Shown here one piece after another: positions 51,154 through 62,500 of a DNA stretch of 64,000 nucleotides. The notes beneath the pieces were generated by a model that was not told the origin of the DNA, did no database searches, and saw only the letters and a list, made by a program, of their open reading frames with translations. The position numbers and the translations under genes were made by a program. Numbering within the stretch: the stretch's first letter is position 1; the number at the start of each line of letters is the position of its first letter. This DNA is from Paenibacillus phyllosphaerae (GTDB taxonomy: Bacteria > Bacillota > Bacilli > Paenibacillales > Paenibacillaceae): contig NZ_JACHXK010000014.1 of NCBI RefSeq assembly GCF_014192105.1, forward strand, positions 122,343-186,342. The letters are read 5' to 3'.

Positions 51154-53397
51154 CTACAACTGAATGGTTTTGTACTTGCCGGGCGTAATGCCTTCGTACT
51201 TTTTGAACACACGGATGAATGCGCTGCTGCTCGCGAACCCCACCGCAAGCGCGGTCTCGTCGATCTGGGCGCCGCCGCCCAATAACTGCTTGGCCTGCCG
51301 AATGCGCGTCTGGCTGATGTATTCATGCAATCCCTCGCCGTTATGTTCCTTGAACACCTTGGATACATACTGGGGCGTAATGCCAAAGTGGGCGCCGATC
51401 ATCGATACGCTCAAGTTAACGTCCGCGTAATGCTCCGCTACATAGGCCGCGACCTGCTCGCCGATACGCGTGTTGGAAGCCAGCGCCAGCTTCTCGTTCA
51501 CCAGCTCGCAGACGATCGCAAGAATCTCCATTAACTCCTGACGGAATTCGGCCCGGGTCGTGCAGGCGAGCAGCCGCTTCACCGGACGCTGCTCCTCCCA
51601 GAACGATGTCCGCCTGGCCTCCTGCGGCACCATCTTTATCATCGTGCTGGCAAGGTCGATCAGGAAACATTTGACCATCTCGATCGAAGCCTGCTGCTGA
51701 AAAATACTGCCGATCATCCCGTCGACCAGCTCCGCCGCCTTCTCGAAATTCCCGCTCTTGATCAAGTTGTGCAGCTGCAGCTCTTCGTTCATCGAATAAT
51801 AGTAATCCGCTTCCTCTAGTTTGATGTCGCCGTACCAGACGAACTTCTCCTCCTGCATCATCCGGTATTCCTGCGCTTCGAGCGCCTGCAGGAACGCTTG
51901 ATGGATCCCCTCGAGCGACGGGTTCGCTTCGCTGCCCGATACGGAGAACGTAAGCGCATATCGCTGTTCGATGAACTCGTGCGCCTCGGATATCGCCCCT
52001 TCGATCTCTTCCTTCCATGATCCGTTGCGCTCCGGATGAATATTGACGATGGCCGCGAGCATCCCGTCCACATCCGTGAACAGGACGTTATGTCGGCGGT
52101 CGACGAGGTCCTTCACGATATTGGAGACGATGAATTGGGACAAGTTAAGCGGCAGCCCCTTCTCATGCCCCGGATCGAGATAGAAGAGCAGCACCGCGAA
52201 ATCCTCGGACAGCCAATCCATGCGGTGAATGCTGGCGGCCTCCCGTACCGACATCGCCTGCTCGGTCTGGCCTTTGAGCAGCTTGCCGAGATAGTAGCTT
52301 TGCAGCACCCGTAGCTGCTTGAGCTGATGGCTGCTCATATCGTCCCGCTCCCGGATCGCCGTCATAACGCTCTGCCGGATGAACGCATATTCGTCCATCT
52401 CCGCTTTGCGTTCGGGCTTGAAATTCGGCAGAATGCTTAGCAGCTGCTTGATCGGTACGTAATTTCGCCGGGCAAAATACGTCATGACCCCGCCTCCGAT
52501 CAGGAAGCACACTAGCAACCCGATCACATTCATCGTGCGCAGCTGGCTTGCCCGCTCCCAGAATACGCTGGATGGGAAGACGCTGACGTAACGCCAATTC
52601 GTATTGTCCGATTCGATCGTCGTAACCATATTGTTCGTATCGGCGATCAAGTCCGCGTACGTGACGGACGCCTCGGCGCTGCCGTTCTGGAACAGCACCT
52701 GATTCTGCTCGTCCACGATGTAGACCTTCCCTTTGTTCACCCAATCCACGTTCTCGAGCAGATGCTGAATTTTACTGCTGTTCAGCGGCATGACGAGCGT
52801 GCCGTACGGCAACCCGCCAGCCTTCTTCAAGAGCGGTTTAATGAACGCGACGTTCATGCCGGACGGCTCGCTGCTTCGCATCGGAAGCCACAGGTACGTT
52901 CGCAGACTTTGACTGCGCATATCCGACAGCCATTCGCTGTACGTGTACGTATCCGATTGATGGTTCATCGCGTAGAACAACCGGCTGTCCGCGTACGTTT
53001 CGTTCGACAACACCTTATCGAGCTGCGTCGAGTAAATATAGATGCCGCTTATAAAATCGTTCGTCGATTTATATTTGCCGAGTTCCTGCTCGGTCTTATA
53101 GATATCGAAGGCGTGCGCGTTTTCCGATTGCTTGTCCAGCTCCAGGTAATTGCGCACATCGGTCTGAATCGTCAACTGCGCGCCCATTTTCTCGGTCAGG
53201 CCCAGCTCGCTGTCCACGATATATTTGACTTGCTGCAGCATGGCGCTGCTCGCGCGCTTAATTTCGTATTGCACGATCTGCGTCGTCTGCAGATATACGA
53301 TAGCGCTTACAATGAGCGGAATGAGCAGAATGACCGCATAAGAAATCATCCATTTGTGCGTAATGCTTCGCGTGAACGTGAATCGGTTGCGCAACAT
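51154..53397 (-). CDS. Membrane-anchored AraC-type transcriptional regulator
   Basis: 747 residues. Two membrane helices (about 14-36 and 290-312) bound an extracellular Cache-like sensor domain; a cytoplasmic middle region follows, and the C-terminal 100 residues are the AraC helix-turn-helix pair (IGAHFGITPQYVSKVFKEHNGEGLHEY and VGFASSSAFIRVFKKYEGITPGKYK). This is a one-component sensor combining ligand perception outside with DNA binding inside, common before LplA-type importers in Paenibacillus. It should activate the binding protein-permease-GH2-GH67 operon. The start at 53397 follows GGGAGGT. Confidence 0.9.
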   Translation of the reverse strand: MLRNRFTFTRSITHKWMISYAVILLIPLIVSAIVYLQTTQIVQYEIKRASSAMLQQVKYIVDSELGLTEKMGAQLTIQTDVRNYLELDKQSENAHAFDIYKTEQELGKYKSTNDFISGIYIYSTQLDKVLSNETYADSRLFYAMNHQSDTYTYSEWLSDMRSQSLRTYLWLPMRSSEPSGMNVAFIKPLLKKAGGLPYGTLVMPLNSSKIQHLLENVDWVNKGKVYIVDEQNQVLFQNGSAEASVTYADLIADTNNMVTTIESDNTNWRYVSVFPSSVFWERASQLRTMNVIGLLVCFLIGGGVMTYFARRNYVPIKQLLSILPNFKPERKAEMDEYAFIRQSVMTAIRERDDMSSHQLKQLRVLQSYYLGKLLKGQTEQAMSVREAASIHRMDWLSEDFAVLLFYLDPGHEKGLPLNLSQFIVSNIVKDLVDRRHNVLFTDVDGMLAAIVNIHPERNGSWKEEIEGAISEAHEFIEQRYALTFSVSGSEANPSLEGIHQAFLQALEAQEYRMMQEEKFVWYGDIKLEEADYYYSMNEELQLHNLIKSGNFEKAAELVDGMIGSIFQQQASIEMVKCFLIDLASTMIKMVPQEARRTSFWEEQRPVKRLLACTTRAEFRQELMEILAIVCELVNEKLALASNTRIGEQVAAYVAEHYADVNLSVSMIGAHFGITPQYVSKVFKEHNGEGLHEYISQTRIRQAKQLLGGGAQIDETALAVGFASSSAFIRVFKKYEGITPGKYKTIQL

Positions 53398-53668
53398 GAT
53401 CTGTACCTCCCACGATTGCTGATTTCAAAAAGTCGCACGGGTCGGTCAATGCCGCATCCTCGCCTTATGACGATGAACGCACGCCAATGACCACGTTCAT
53501 CATTATACCGAATCGACCGTTCCAATCCATAGAAAACGCAATAATTCCCAATCGCCAATTTGAAACGAATCGTCATTTTGTAAAATGAAACCGGCCCAAC
53601 AAGGAGATTCCGGCCTCGCGTGGAAGTGTATTGCAAACGCATCCATTGTTCACGAAAGGAGCTTACTC

Positions 53669-54466
53669 TTGCGCGCTACCATTCAAGATGTCATCGACGA
53701 GCTTCGCTCCGGCGTTGCCCCGATCGACAATTCCGTCGACGTATTAATCGGCGCCTCGGATCCGGATACGCCCGTTACGGGCATTGCAACGATGTTCATG
53801 CCGACGCAGCAGGCCATCGAGCATGCGCTGTCGCTTGGCGTCAATCTGATCGTTGCCCACGAGAACCCCTACTTCAGCCATCGCACGGACGTCAGCCTTC
53901 TCGCAGGGGACCCGGTCTATGCGGCCAAGAAGAGACTCATTCAACAATCCGGGATTGCCATCTATCGCCATCATGATTATTGTCATCGCGTTCAGCCAGA
54001 TCCGATTATGACCGGGCTCTTGCACAGCCTTGGCTGGGAAACGAATGTCGAAGAAATGCTGCCGACGGCCGCCGTTGTGACGGTGCCGGATATGCCGGCC
54101 TCCAAGGTCGCGGAGCATGCCAAGTCCCGGCTGTCCATTCCCTATGTTCGGCTTACCGGCGATCCGGACATGACCGTCCGTCGAATCGGGCTATTGGTCG
54201 GTTTTCGCGGCAGCGGCGCGAATGCGATACCGCTGTTCAAGGAAAGGGCAGTCGATATGGTCATCGCCGGCGAAGGCTTCGAATGGGAGACGCCCGAGTA
54301 TGTGCGAGATGCGGCCAAGCAGGGTTTGGCGAGAGCGCTGCTCATGCTGGGCCATGCGGAGAGCGAGGAGCCGGGCATGCGGGTCGTGGCCCAGCAGCTG
54401 CGGCTGAAGTTTCCGGAGTTGCCCGTTCATTTTATTCCGGTAGAGCCGGTATTTCAGGTCTACTAA
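53669..54466 (+). CDS. NIF3-like (DUF34) dinuclear metal protein
   Basis: 265 residues. IGASDPDTPVTGIATMFMPTQQAIEHALSLGVNLIVAHENPYF is the N-terminal NIF3 motif with a metal-ligand His-Glu in place of the common HH; IYRHHDYCHRV and the late VIAGEGFEWE provide further ligands. The family is widespread and sometimes proposed as a GTP cyclohydrolase-like or methyltransferase-linked metalloprotein; no function can be assigned. I choose the TTG at 53669, preceded by AAAGGAG. It lies 28 bp before the dehydrogenase gene, so the two are probably co-transcribed. Confidence 0.8.
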   Translation: MRATIQDVIDELRSGVAPIDNSVDVLIGASDPDTPVTGIATMFMPTQQAIEHALSLGVNLIVAHENPYFSHRTDVSLLAGDPVYAAKKRLIQQSGIAIYRHHDYCHRVQPDPIMTGLLHSLGWETNVEEMLPTAAVVTVPDMPASKVAEHAKSRLSIPYVRLTGDPDMTVRRIGLLVGFRGSGANAIPLFKERAVDMVIAGEGFEWETPEYVRDAAKQGLARALLMLGHAESEEPGMRVVAQQLRLKFPELPVHFIPVEPVFQVY

Positions 54467-54494
54467 GCCAGCACTTTTCAGGAGGGACTATGCA

Positions 54495-55562
54495 ATGACA
54501 ACAGGCAAAATGAATGCGGCCATCATGGACAAGCCGCTGTCGATCGAGGTTCAGCAAGTGGATATTCCGACTCCGGGGGATCACGAGGCGCTCGTGCGCG
54601 TGCACTGCATCGGAGTGTGCGGCTCGGACGTTCACTATTACGAGCATGGGAAGATCGGCCGTTATGTGGTGAATGAGCCGATCATTCTCGGCCATGAGCT
54701 CGCCGGCGAAGTCGTTCAGGTCGGCAAGCTGGTGACGAACGTTACGGTGGGCGACCGGGTAGCGGTTGAACCGGGCGTCACCTGCGGAAGGTGCGACTAT
54801 TGCAAGTGCGGACGCTACAATCTGTGCCCGGACGTCGTCTTCCTCGCCACTCCGCCGGTGAACGGCGCTTGGGCCGATTACATCGTCATGCCGAGCGACT
54901 ACCTGTTCAAGCTTCCCGAGGGAATGAGCTATGAGACCGGCGCGCTGCTCGAACCGCTGTCCGTCGGGTTCCATGCGATGCTGCGCGGCCAAGCCAAGCC
55001 GTTCGACCGGCTGCTCGTCACCGGGCTCGGCCCGATCGGCCTCCTCGCCGGACAAGCGGCCAAGCTGTTCGGGATTACGGAGATCTACGGTACGGACACC
55101 GTCGCCTATCGGCGCGAGCTCGCCCTGGAGATGGGCTTCACCGCCGTATTCGATCCGGCGACGGAACCGGTCGGCGAGCGGCTGGAGACTCTGACGGGCG
55201 GTGCAGGCATTACGCTTATCGTCGAATCGTCCGGCAACGGCCGAGCGATGAACGATGCGGTGAAGCTGGTCCGGCGCGGCGGCCGGATCGTATTCGTCGG
55301 TCTGCCAGCAACAGACACCGTTCCGATGGATATGGGTGCGCTTATCGATGCAGAGATCGATGCCTATGGCGTCTTCCGCTATGCGAACACGTATCCGGCG
55401 GCGATTCAGGCGCTGCAGCGCTCCACGGTCGATATCGAGAAGATTATCACGCACCGCTACAGCCTCGCCGACATCCAGGAAGCGGTCGAGACGGCGCGCA
55501 CCCGCAAGGACACGAGCATTAAGGTGATGATTTATCCGAATCACCGAAGCATAAACTCTTAA
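54495..55562 (+). CDS. Zinc-dependent sorbitol/xylitol dehydrogenase-type alcohol dehydrogenase
   Basis: 355 residues of the medium-chain family. Catalytic zinc ligands fall in GVCGSDVHYYEHG and ILGHELAGEV; four structural-zinc cysteines are in CGRCDYCKCGRYNLC. The Rossmann motif VTGLGPIGLLAG followed by an Asp (GTDTVAYRRE) predicts NAD rather than NADP. The protein closely resembles bacterial polyol dehydrogenases oxidising sorbitol, xylitol or L-iditol. The ATG at 54495 follows GGAGGG. Confidence 0.92.
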   Translation: MTTGKMNAAIMDKPLSIEVQQVDIPTPGDHEALVRVHCIGVCGSDVHYYEHGKIGRYVVNEPIILGHELAGEVVQVGKLVTNVTVGDRVAVEPGVTCGRCDYCKCGRYNLCPDVVFLATPPVNGAWADYIVMPSDYLFKLPEGMSYETGALLEPLSVGFHAMLRGQAKPFDRLLVTGLGPIGLLAGQAAKLFGITEIYGTDTVAYRRELALEMGFTAVFDPATEPVGERLETLTGGAGITLIVESSGNGRAMNDAVKLVRRGGRIVFVGLPATDTVPMDMGALIDAEIDAYGVFRYANTYPAAIQALQRSTVDIEKIITHRYSLADIQEAVETARTRKDTSIKVMIYPNHRSINS

Positions 55563-55697
55563 TCGGCAGGCCAAGCTTAAGCGCCTTGCTTAACTTCATT
55601 CCATTTCCCGAGCACGTTTCATGATCTCGCCCCTAATTGGAAAAGCTAGGTGAAACCCTACTCATCCATTCGGGTGCGTGCGAAATGAGGTTATGAC

Positions 55698-56396
55698 TTG
55701 GTTCTTCCATCCGCGAAGCAACGCCATACCGCAAACTGGTCCAAGCTGCTCAAAAGCCATCAAATCCGATTTAAGGAAAACTGGCTGCTGAAGGTGACGA
55801 TCAGCGCGTTTTCAATTTTTTGGATATTCATGGCGATCCGTCCGCTCGACTGGAAAGTATGGCTGGTCGAGAACACGTTACTGGTCAGCGGCATCATCCT
55901 GCTCGTCTGGACTTACCGCATTCTTCCGCTTACCAATGTAAGCTATATACTGATTGCGGCGTTCCTCGCCATGCATGCTTATGGCGGGCATTTCTCGTAT
56001 CAGTTCACTCCCGTTGATGATTGGATGAAGAAAATTCTTCATACCGACCGGGGGTACTACGACAGGATCGTCCATTTTGCCTTCGGTCTGTTCATCGCTT
56101 TTCCGGTTCGAGAAGCCGTTCTGTATGTGCTCAAGATGCGCCATGCCGGTCAATATGTCGTTACGTTCGCCTTCATTGTCGCAGCAAGCGGATTGTTCGA
56201 GCTGCTGGAGATGTGGGCGGCGGTGTTGTTCGATCCCAAGCTGGCTGCGAAGTATATCGGGATGCAAGGGGATGTATTCGATTCCCATAAAGACATGACG
56301 ATGTCGCTCATCGGCGTCGTGTTAGCGCTTGGCCTATTCGGAATCCAACGACGTATTGGGCATAAGTTGAGCCGGAGCCGTTCGAGCATGAAATGA
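55698..56396 (+). CDS. DUF2238 (YjdF-like) membrane protein
   Basis: 232 residues with about six membrane helices. The family stretch HAYGGHFSYQFTPVDDWMKKIL and DRIVHFAFGLFIAFPVRE is clear, as are the later FELLEMWAA and GMQGDVFDSHKDMTMSLIG. The role of DUF2238 proteins is unknown. The start is a TTG at 55698 with GAGG 7 nt upstream. It stands alone and ends at a strong terminator. Confidence 0.87.
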   Translation: MVLPSAKQRHTANWSKLLKSHQIRFKENWLLKVTISAFSIFWIFMAIRPLDWKVWLVENTLLVSGIILLVWTYRILPLTNVSYILIAAFLAMHAYGGHFSYQFTPVDDWMKKILHTDRGYYDRIVHFAFGLFIAFPVREAVLYVLKMRHAGQYVVTFAFIVAASGLFELLEMWAAVLFDPKLAAKYIGMQGDVFDSHKDMTMSLIGVVLALGLFGIQRRIGHKLSRSRSSMK

Positions 56397-56400
56397 AGAA

Positions 56401-56433
56401 GCACCTTGAAGCGGTATTGCCGCTTCAAGGTGC
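56401..56433 (+). terminator. Intrinsic terminator after the DUF2238 gene
   Basis: GCACCTTGAAGCGG pairs perfectly with CCGCTTCAAGGTGC around a 5-nt loop, 4 bp past the stop. The following T content is modest. Confidence 0.7.
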
Positions 56434-56471
56434 CTCTCATTGGTCGGGTCCGCCTTCCCCTTGATTAAACA

Positions 56472-56504
56472 AAGAGCTGTCCCAAGTCAACTGGGACAGC
56501 TCTT
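56472..56504 (-). terminator. Intrinsic terminator after the giant enzyme gene
   Basis: AAGAGCTGTCCCA pairs with TGGGACAGCTCTT around a 7-nt loop, 5 bp past the stop of the leftward gene; minus-strand TTTGTTT follows. Confidence 0.8.
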
Positions 56505-56509
56505 CCCTA

Positions 56510-59500
56510 TTACGCTTCTTCCAGAATCAATCTCGCTAATGCGACCAAATCGATGATGTCGATGACGCCGTCGTTGTTCAGGTCAACCGACTTGATCGTC
56601 GTCCAATTCGGATCTGCGTTCGTCTTGCCGTAATGAGCCGCCGCGATCGACAGGTCGCCGATGCTGTAGCGGTTGTCGCCGTTGATGTCGCCGGCGGATT
56701 GCTTGATGACGAGCGAGCGGAATGTCTGTACCGCGGTCGTCAACTGCTCGAGCGCTTCGTTGATCTGCGACTGCGTCGCCCCAGCGTTGTCCAGTACCGC
56801 TTGCGCCGCCTGAATGGCTGTCAACAGCGCTGCTTTGGAACCGACCGGATACTGGCCTGCTCTCGTTCCTTCCACAGACGAGTCATGCAACGATTGCGCG
56901 CTTGCGATCGCCGCGCTCAGCGCATCGCGCGTCACGGCTGCCGTAATCTCGAAGGCATACGGTCGCGGATTCGCGATGATCGTCTCCGTACCCGTGCTGT
57001 CCGCGAAGGCGATATCCGTCAGTGACAAGCTGCTCGTCACGTTCTCTGCCGTGTCCTTGGCTTTGAATTGCAGCTTGATCAGATCGAGCGGTCTACCGGA
57101 AGCGGAATCCTTCTGCAAGTTGACCGCCAGGAACCGGATCGCTCCCGGAATTTCGGCCGAATCCAAAATCGTGTAGCCTTCTTGCAACGATTGCGCGCCT
57201 ACATATTCGACTTTGTCCGCATCATAGTGGACGGTGAAGTCTTGCGCGATCGCATCGGCAGCTCCCTCATTCAGGCGAAGCGTTACGTCGAACAGCTGAT
57301 TCGCCGATACAGCGGCAGGGCCTGTTAATGTTACGGTATCGGAAACTTGCGACTGTTCGAAGTCGCCTTTGATTGCCTCAAACCATACGTCGGCCATCTT
57401 ATCGTAGCCGGCCGCCGTCGGATGGACGCCATCCTGAAGATCGGACACGTTGAGCGCATGATACATGTCGACCAGCACCACCGGTTGACCGGCTTCGGCT
57501 TTCTTCTGCACCAATTCAGCCACTTTGGCGTTGAACTGCTGCACCTTCGCATTCCAGTCCGCATTGCTCTCCGGCGCGATCTGCGCCACGTACAGCTTGC
57601 CGCCTTCCGGAAGCTTCGCCGTGATCTTGTCGATCAGCGCTTCCAGTCTGACGTTCATATTGGCCACGTCATAGTTCTGGTTAATATCATTGGTGCCGGC
57701 ATGCAGCAGCACGATATCCGGCCTTGACTCCTCCATCCAGCCGTCAATCTCCGCATCGATCTGATCGATGCGCCAACCCGGATGTCCTTCATGGTCGTTA
57801 TCGCCCAAGGCTGCCGGACCGTTCGCGATCGAGCCGACGAAATTCACCCGATAGCCCGCTTCCCGGATCGAATCCCACAGCTTGATGCGGTAACCGCCCG
57901 GAATGTTGAAACCGTGCGTAATCGAGGCGCCCAGCGGCATTACTTTGAGGACGCGCTCTTGATTGCTGATCGTTACCTGATACGTGCCGACCTTCCCGGA
58001 GCCGTCCGCCGCATAAGCCTCCACGCGTACGATGCCGTTGTCGAGCGCGCTCAGCAACCCTTTGGCATTAATGCTCGCCTTGTCGGTAGGCGTACCGTCC
58101 GTGTTGGTCACTTTCCAAGTGACGTGCGTTTCCATCGCGGACGCAGGAAGTACCTTCGCCGTCATCTGCAGCGTGCCTTTGTCCGCCGCGATCGTATGCT
58201 GACCGCTCTTCGATGCGACTTGAATGCCGCTGACCAACTGATCCGCCGGAATCCGGAGCAACTGAATGTAGTCCACTTCCGCATAGCCGACTTTCTTCGC
58301 CAGCTTGATCGTGTTCGCGCCGGCCTGCAGTTGAACAATCATCGTCGACGGGTTGAAAATATTCCAGCCATAGTTGCGGTACGTAATCGTCCCTGCACTT
58401 GCACCATTGACGGTTACGTCATGCTTGGCAGGCGCAAAGTCGCCGCCCGTGCCGTTCGCGTTCATCACGGTTAAGCGGTAAGCGCCCGCTTCCTTCACGT
58501 TCACGTTGAACTGGACATAATCGCCTGCAAGGTCGATATGGCCTGCTACCTGGCCGCCGGAAGCATTCGATTCGGAGGCAATCGTCGCCGTGCCGCCGCG
58601 CTGCGCGTCCGCGCCTTCCGCTTCATAGCGGTAAGTATCGACTTGCGGCGTACCTGCCGGTGCAAGGACCGCGTCGCCATAACCGACCGGCGTGCCGAAG
58701 TTCGGCGTACCGTCTTCGTTCCATGTGAACTTCTGCGCTCTTACGCTTCGGTTGCCCCATGATCCGCCTGAGACTTGATCCGCATGGTAGACGATCCAGT
58801 CCTCGGTGCCATCCGGCGATTGCGTGAACGAGTTATGGCCAGGGCCATACGCCGTCGGTACCTTCGAGAAGACAGGCCCGGATTTCGTCCAAGCGTTCGG
58901 GTTCAGGACATCCCCATCCGTATTCGTCAACATGCCGAGCGTATAATCGTCCGTCCAGCTACCGCTTGCGGAGTAGACGATGAAGGTTTTGCCGTCCTTC
59001 TGCAATACTTGCGGCGCTTCATTAATATAAGGCGTGCCGTTCAGCTCCCAAGCTTTCTCCGGCGTCGAGATCAGCACGCGCGGACCGCTGATCGTCCACG
59101 GGTTGCTCATCGGCGCGATGTACAAATTCTGCCGCACATTCGTGTCGCCTTCCCAGCCCGACCAGACGAAGTACAGGCTGCCGTCTTCTTGCTTCAGCAC
59201 CGTGCCGTCGATCGCCCATTTGTCGGTCGCGTCTGTAATTTTGCCTTTGAGCGTATACGAGCCTTGCGGGTTATCCGTGTCGCTCTCGAGCACGTACATG
59301 CGATGGTTGAAGTTGTCGCCGTCATCCGCGGCGAAATAGATGTACCATTTGCCGTTTAAGAAATGCAGCTCCGGCGCCCAAATCTCCTTCGAATAATCGG
59401 TATTGAGCGGCGGCGTGTACACCGTCACGCGCGGCGCCGTCCCGATATCCTGCAGCCGGCTTGCCTTCGCAACCTGAATGCCTTGATCGCCATCGGACCG

Positions 59501-62500
59501 GATGTAGTAATAGTAGCCGTCTTGGAAAATCACCCACGGATCGGCGGAACCGCCGCCGCTGCCCACCGGCACGATCGGGTTCGTGAACAAGCTGCCTGCG
59601 GTTACCGTAACGGTCGAAGTGGCCGTGTAATGCCCGCTGACCGTCTCCGTCGTAATCGTAGCGAGGCCCGGGCCTACCGCAGTCACCACGCCGCCTGCGC
59701 TAACCGTCGCCACCGCTTCGTTGCTGGAGCTCCAGGTGACCGATTTGTCCGCGGCAGTCAGCGGTTCCACATTCGCCTTGAGCGTATACGTACCGCCAAG
59801 ACCTAACGTCAGCGCAGTCTTGTCGAGCGTGACGCCGGTTGCCGGACCATATTCGACCGGATGCACTTCGAAATAGTCGAAGCTTGCTTTCATCGCCGTC
59901 GCGTCCGTCGCGCCTAACCCATACAGACCGACCTTGGCGTTTTTGAGTTCAGCCGTTACGGTCTGCGCAACCTGAATCCACTCGCCTTCATTCCACACAT
60001 ATGGCGTATACGTGTTGCCCAGCTTCACGACCTTCATGTAGACGCGGTCGCCGGTCGGGAATTGCTGCCGATTCATCAGACCCGCTCCGCTGTAGCTGCC
60101 GTTTACTTCCTTCGCGAACTCCAGCGTCTTGCCGCCGTTGTAGACCCTGCCTAGCCGGATATAGTTATTCTCGTCCTGCCATATTATCGGGCCAGCCTGC
60201 TGGTAATTCTTGATCACGGTCGAATCGAGCTTGAGCGTAATCTCGTAATCGCCGTTCGCATTGGCCTTCGGATCGCGGATGAATACGTTATGATGGCCGT
60301 TCTCGCTCTGATACATGTCGCCCTGAATCGCGTTCAGCTGAAGATAACCCGGACGGCTCGACAGACTCCAGTTCGCCGCCGATTCCTTCACGATCTGCCA
60401 AGCGCTGTCTAGCGTCCCTCCGTCAAAATGATCGACGATCGCGCTATCCGGAATCGCCGGCTGATCGTCCCCTTCGCCGACGGTTACCGTTACGCTGGCC
60501 GTCTTGCTCGGATCCGCGACCGACGCGACCGTAATCGTCGCCGTTCCGGCTTTCTCCCCTCTTACTTCGCCGATACCGTCAACGGTCGAAGCGTGGACCG
60601 ATGCGACCAGCGGATTGCTCGATGTCCATGTAACCGCTTGTGCGCTGGCATCAAGCGGGCTGAATTGCACCGGCACGCGCACCGTATCATCCACGGCGAC
60701 GTTCACTTGCGAAGGAAGCGCTACGGACTCGGCTGCCTTGTCCGCGAATACCGGCAGCAGCGCTTCTTTGTCCCCGCCTGGAGCGGCCCACTTCACATGC
60801 AGGCTCGAATCGCCATCGGCATGGACGTATTCGATCTTGACCGCTGCCTCTTCACCAGCCGTCAGCTGGATTTGTCCGCTCGCTTCTTCGCGAACATCGC
60901 TTGTTTTGTCGACGACTTTCGTACCGTTCACCCAGACGCTGGCAATATTGTCGCTGTCCGCATAGAACGTATACGTTCCGGTTGCTTCCGGCTTCACCGT
61001 GCCTGACCAGCGGATCGAGAAGTTGTCTTCGCCGATGCCGGCGGACGCATCCGGAGAACCCGTACCTCGCTCATCGCCGAGCTCAAAATCGATTCGCGGT
61101 GTAATAGACGTCTTCGTCAACTGGCCGAAATTCGGATCGTTGTAGTACTGGGCATGGAAGACCGGCAGCGTCTTGAAAGCTTCAGCCCCGACCAGCGCTT
61201 TCACGTCATTGACCTGCCATGGATGGCCGTCCGGATAGACGACGCCATGGAACGGGATCGCCGGCTCGGATACGGCCGGATTCACGTCCGTTCCCCACGC
61301 GAATCGCGTATTGTCCCGGCCGATGCCGAATTCCCACATCACGAATCCGATGCCTCGGTCGCCGTAATGCTCCACCACGCCTGGTACGGTCTGCGAGCCT
61401 CGGTTCATCGTTTCATCCGCAAGGATTTCCTTGGAGATGCCGTAAGGTGTCGGATAATCGGCCTCATACGGATGCCACGAGATAAAGTCGGACGTCGGAT
61501 CGCCGGAGAATTGGCCGCCCGTAGAGGTCACCGGAATGGCGGATCCCGTATCTTTGATCCAGATGCGGGCGTCGTTCATGATCTGCTTGGTGACCTGGTC
61601 CATGAGACCGGACTCGCCGTTGCTCGGTTCGTTGTAAATATTCCACATCGCGATCCGAGGATCGTTCAGATGCGCCTTCACGATCCCTTGCACGTATGCT
61701 TTCAGATCGGCCTTATTCGCGGCATAGTTCGCTTTGACCTCGTCTCCCGGACCCTCGACCCAACGGCTGTTGTGCGCGCCGTATCGTGGAGCCGGCTGTT
61801 CGCCAAGCGTCGGATAATCGTTCCAGCAATCGTCGAAGAAGACGAGCTCGACCTTGATGTCGTACTTATCGGCCAGCTGCAAGAAATCTTCCAGGTTCGC
61901 CAGCATCTTCTCGCTGTCGTCCTTCCAGAGCAGGTTATGCACGAACACGCGGACCATGTTGATTCCGTAGGTATGGGCATTGGCCAGCTCGCGTTCGTTG
62001 ATCTCATGGTCGTATTGGTCCCATTGCTGAATCTGATTGACCGCGTTCGTCGGGACGAATACCGCGCCTTTGACCCATGACCAGTCATAGGTTGGCGCCG
62101 TATACGCGCCCGTGTCTGTGACGGATACATTATCGAATTTCGCATTCAAGTAATGCGTGCGTACGCCGACAGCCCCGTGCGTCCACATCCGGTCGACGAC
62201 GCTTGCGATCAGCTCGTCATTGACGTACACGTCGATGTTCGGACCTTTCGCTTCCACCCTGAGCTTATAGGCGGTATCCGTCTGAATCGGATACGGTATA
62301 TTCGCAAGCTCTTTCCAACCATTGTTGAATCGGCCGATTTGAATGGAGCCGCCCTTACGAATGCCCGCATAATACCCCTTCAAGTTATCAGCGCCTACTG
62401 TCGGATCCGTCACGCGGAAAAGCAACCCGGCATTGTCGTTCGCCGCCCCGCCGCTGATCGAGACATCCGCCGAATAAGAGAAGTTCGTGAAGTCGGTGGC

